The notes under the pieces are model-generated. The model had not been told where the DNA came from, ran no database searches, and saw only the letters and a list, made by a program, of their open reading frames with translations. Below are positions 22,264 to 22,706 of a DNA stretch of 22,706 nt, piece by piece (position 1 is the stretch's first letter; each line of letters starts with the position of its first letter). Position numbers and translations under genes: made by a program. The stretch is taken from the NCBI GenBank assembly GCA_023421735.1, contig JAEZSP010000046.1:1-22706 (forward strand). The letters are read 5' to 3'. This stretch comes from Bacillota bacterium. Lineage in GTDB: Bacteria; Bacillota_A; Clostridia; Christensenellales; Aristaeellaceae.

Positions 22264-22298
22264 TACCGACAACAATACCGACAACAATACCGACAACA
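22264..22298 (+). repeat. 12-bp tandem repeat (three copies)
   Basis: TACCGACAACAA occurs at 22264-22275 and 22276-22287, and without its last base at 22288-22298. On the plus strand one frame reads VPTTIPTTIPTTR, reminiscent of the Thr/Pro-rich tails of some tyrosine recombinases, but no gene body is present. The 22216-22263 stretch before it holds nothing I recognise. Confidence 0.9.
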
Positions 22299-22306
22299 CG
22301 TGCTTC

Positions 22307-22345
22307 AAATAAAACAAAGCACCCACCGTAACGGCGGGGGCTTTG
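22307..22345 (-). terminator. Terminator of the minus-strand membrane-protein gene
   Basis: On the minus strand a 14-position stem (22345-22332 with 22328-22315; one mismatch, one wobble) with a 3-base loop is followed by TTTTATTT (22314-22307). It lies 16 bases after the stop of the membrane-protein gene. Confidence 0.8.
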
Positions 22346-22360
22346 TCGTGTATCGTTTTG

Positions 22361-22706
22361 TTACTCGAGCTTTTTAAACGAGATCTCGTATGTGCCATAC
22401 GCGCTCGTGGCCACGATGAAGGCGTTCGTCAGGATCAGGAGCGCATCGTTAAAAGTGGCGATCCCGGACGTGAATACCTTGGCGGCAAGCATAAGTATGA
22501 CGGCTACGCCGTAGACAAAGAAGCGCGTCGGTATCTTCCAAACCTTGTCAATCGGTATTTTGAGGAACTGAACCACGAGCAGCGTGACCGCCGTGGCGCC
22601 GGCAATGGTGCCGACATAGCCCCAGGTGATCGGGTTTGACATGCCGTCTTCAGTCGCCGCCTCCTCGGCAAAAGCGTAGGCCGGGAGCAAGAGCATGAGG
22701 AACAAG
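22361..22706 (-). CDS. Small membrane protein, possibly phage holin-like (5' end outside window)
   Basis: The frame is open to the window edge and encodes at least 114 residues. It starts with a hydrophobic stretch ending AYAFAEEA, which looks like a signal peptide or first membrane helix. Two or three further membrane segments follow (WGYVGTIAGATAVTLLVVQF, FFVYGVAVILMLAAKVF, LTNAFIVATSAYGTYE), then a basic tail. The size and topology recall small holin-type proteins of clostridial prophages, but I recognise no definite family motif, so that reading is tentative. It has its own terminator. The true start is probably beyond base 22706. Confidence 0.65.
   Translation of the reverse strand, partial: LFLMLLLPAYAFAEEAATEDGMSNPITWGYVGTIAGATAVTLLVVQFLKIPIDKVWKIPTRFFVYGVAVILMLAAKVFTSGIATFNDALLILTNAFIVATSAYGTYEISFKKLE

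Noticed and set aside
22089..22331. Plus-strand ORF running through the tRNA-Pro gene and tandem repeat
   Set aside because: Most of it is tRNA and terminator sequence; only the repeat part is notable and it has no start signal.

Overview
The window looks like the chromosome of an endospore-forming, high-GC member of the Clostridia (Firmicutes). The evidence is a spore-germination operon (GerAB/GerAC/GerA types), a thioredoxin-type arsenate reductase beside an Acr3 pump, GntR and ArsR regulators, strong Shine-Dalgarno sites, and two tRNA genes followed by a UUCG-loop terminator. I cannot name the species. Most coding DNA is GC-rich; about 18.67-19.50 kb is clearly AT-richer and holds a decayed gene, which suggests acquired DNA.

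Layout. (1) 1-2160: 3' part of a surface protein with bacterial Ig-like repeats and a C-terminal glycerophosphodiesterase-like domain. (2) 2228-6522: a seven-gene arsenic operon with a consensus promoter: arsR, an ArsP-type permease, a ferredoxin/Cys-repeat/DUF2703-like chimera, a CPKC thioredoxin-like protein, a small ferredoxin, acr3 and arsC. (3) 6535-7647: an LrgA/LrgB pair. (4) 7658-12024: a phosphonate locus with a divergent GntR/UTRA regulator, phnD and phnC intact, then phnE fused by an apparent deletion to the 3' part of phnL, then a PHP phosphodiesterase gene whose start overlaps the phnL stop. The C-P lyase core genes that would be expected between phnE and phnL are absent. (5) 12021-13001: a secreted SH3b/C39-like protein, convergent with the PHP gene. 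(6) 13227-16953: a germination receptor operon in the order AB-AC-AA. (7) 17111-19473: a structured leader and methyltransferase gene, a GNAT acetyltransferase, and a methyltransferase pseudogene. (8) 19511-21855 (minus): pfkA and rlmD, with rlmD starting on the last base of the pfkA stop codon. (9) 21970-22706: tRNA-Thr and tRNA-Pro with promoter and terminator, a 12-bp tandem repeat, and the edge of a small membrane-protein gene that may be phage-related.

How the genes work together. The ars operon combines sensing (ArsR), reduction of arsenate (ArsC), export of arsenite (Acr3) and probably of another arsenical (ArsP-type permease) with three redox or thiol proteins. One of these has 37 cysteines in 290 residues and a 13-residue Cys-rich repeat. 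That set is the best candidate here for an under-described system. The phosphonate locus looks like a C-P lyase pathway disabled by one deletion, or a misassembly that imitates one; the flanking genes are still open.
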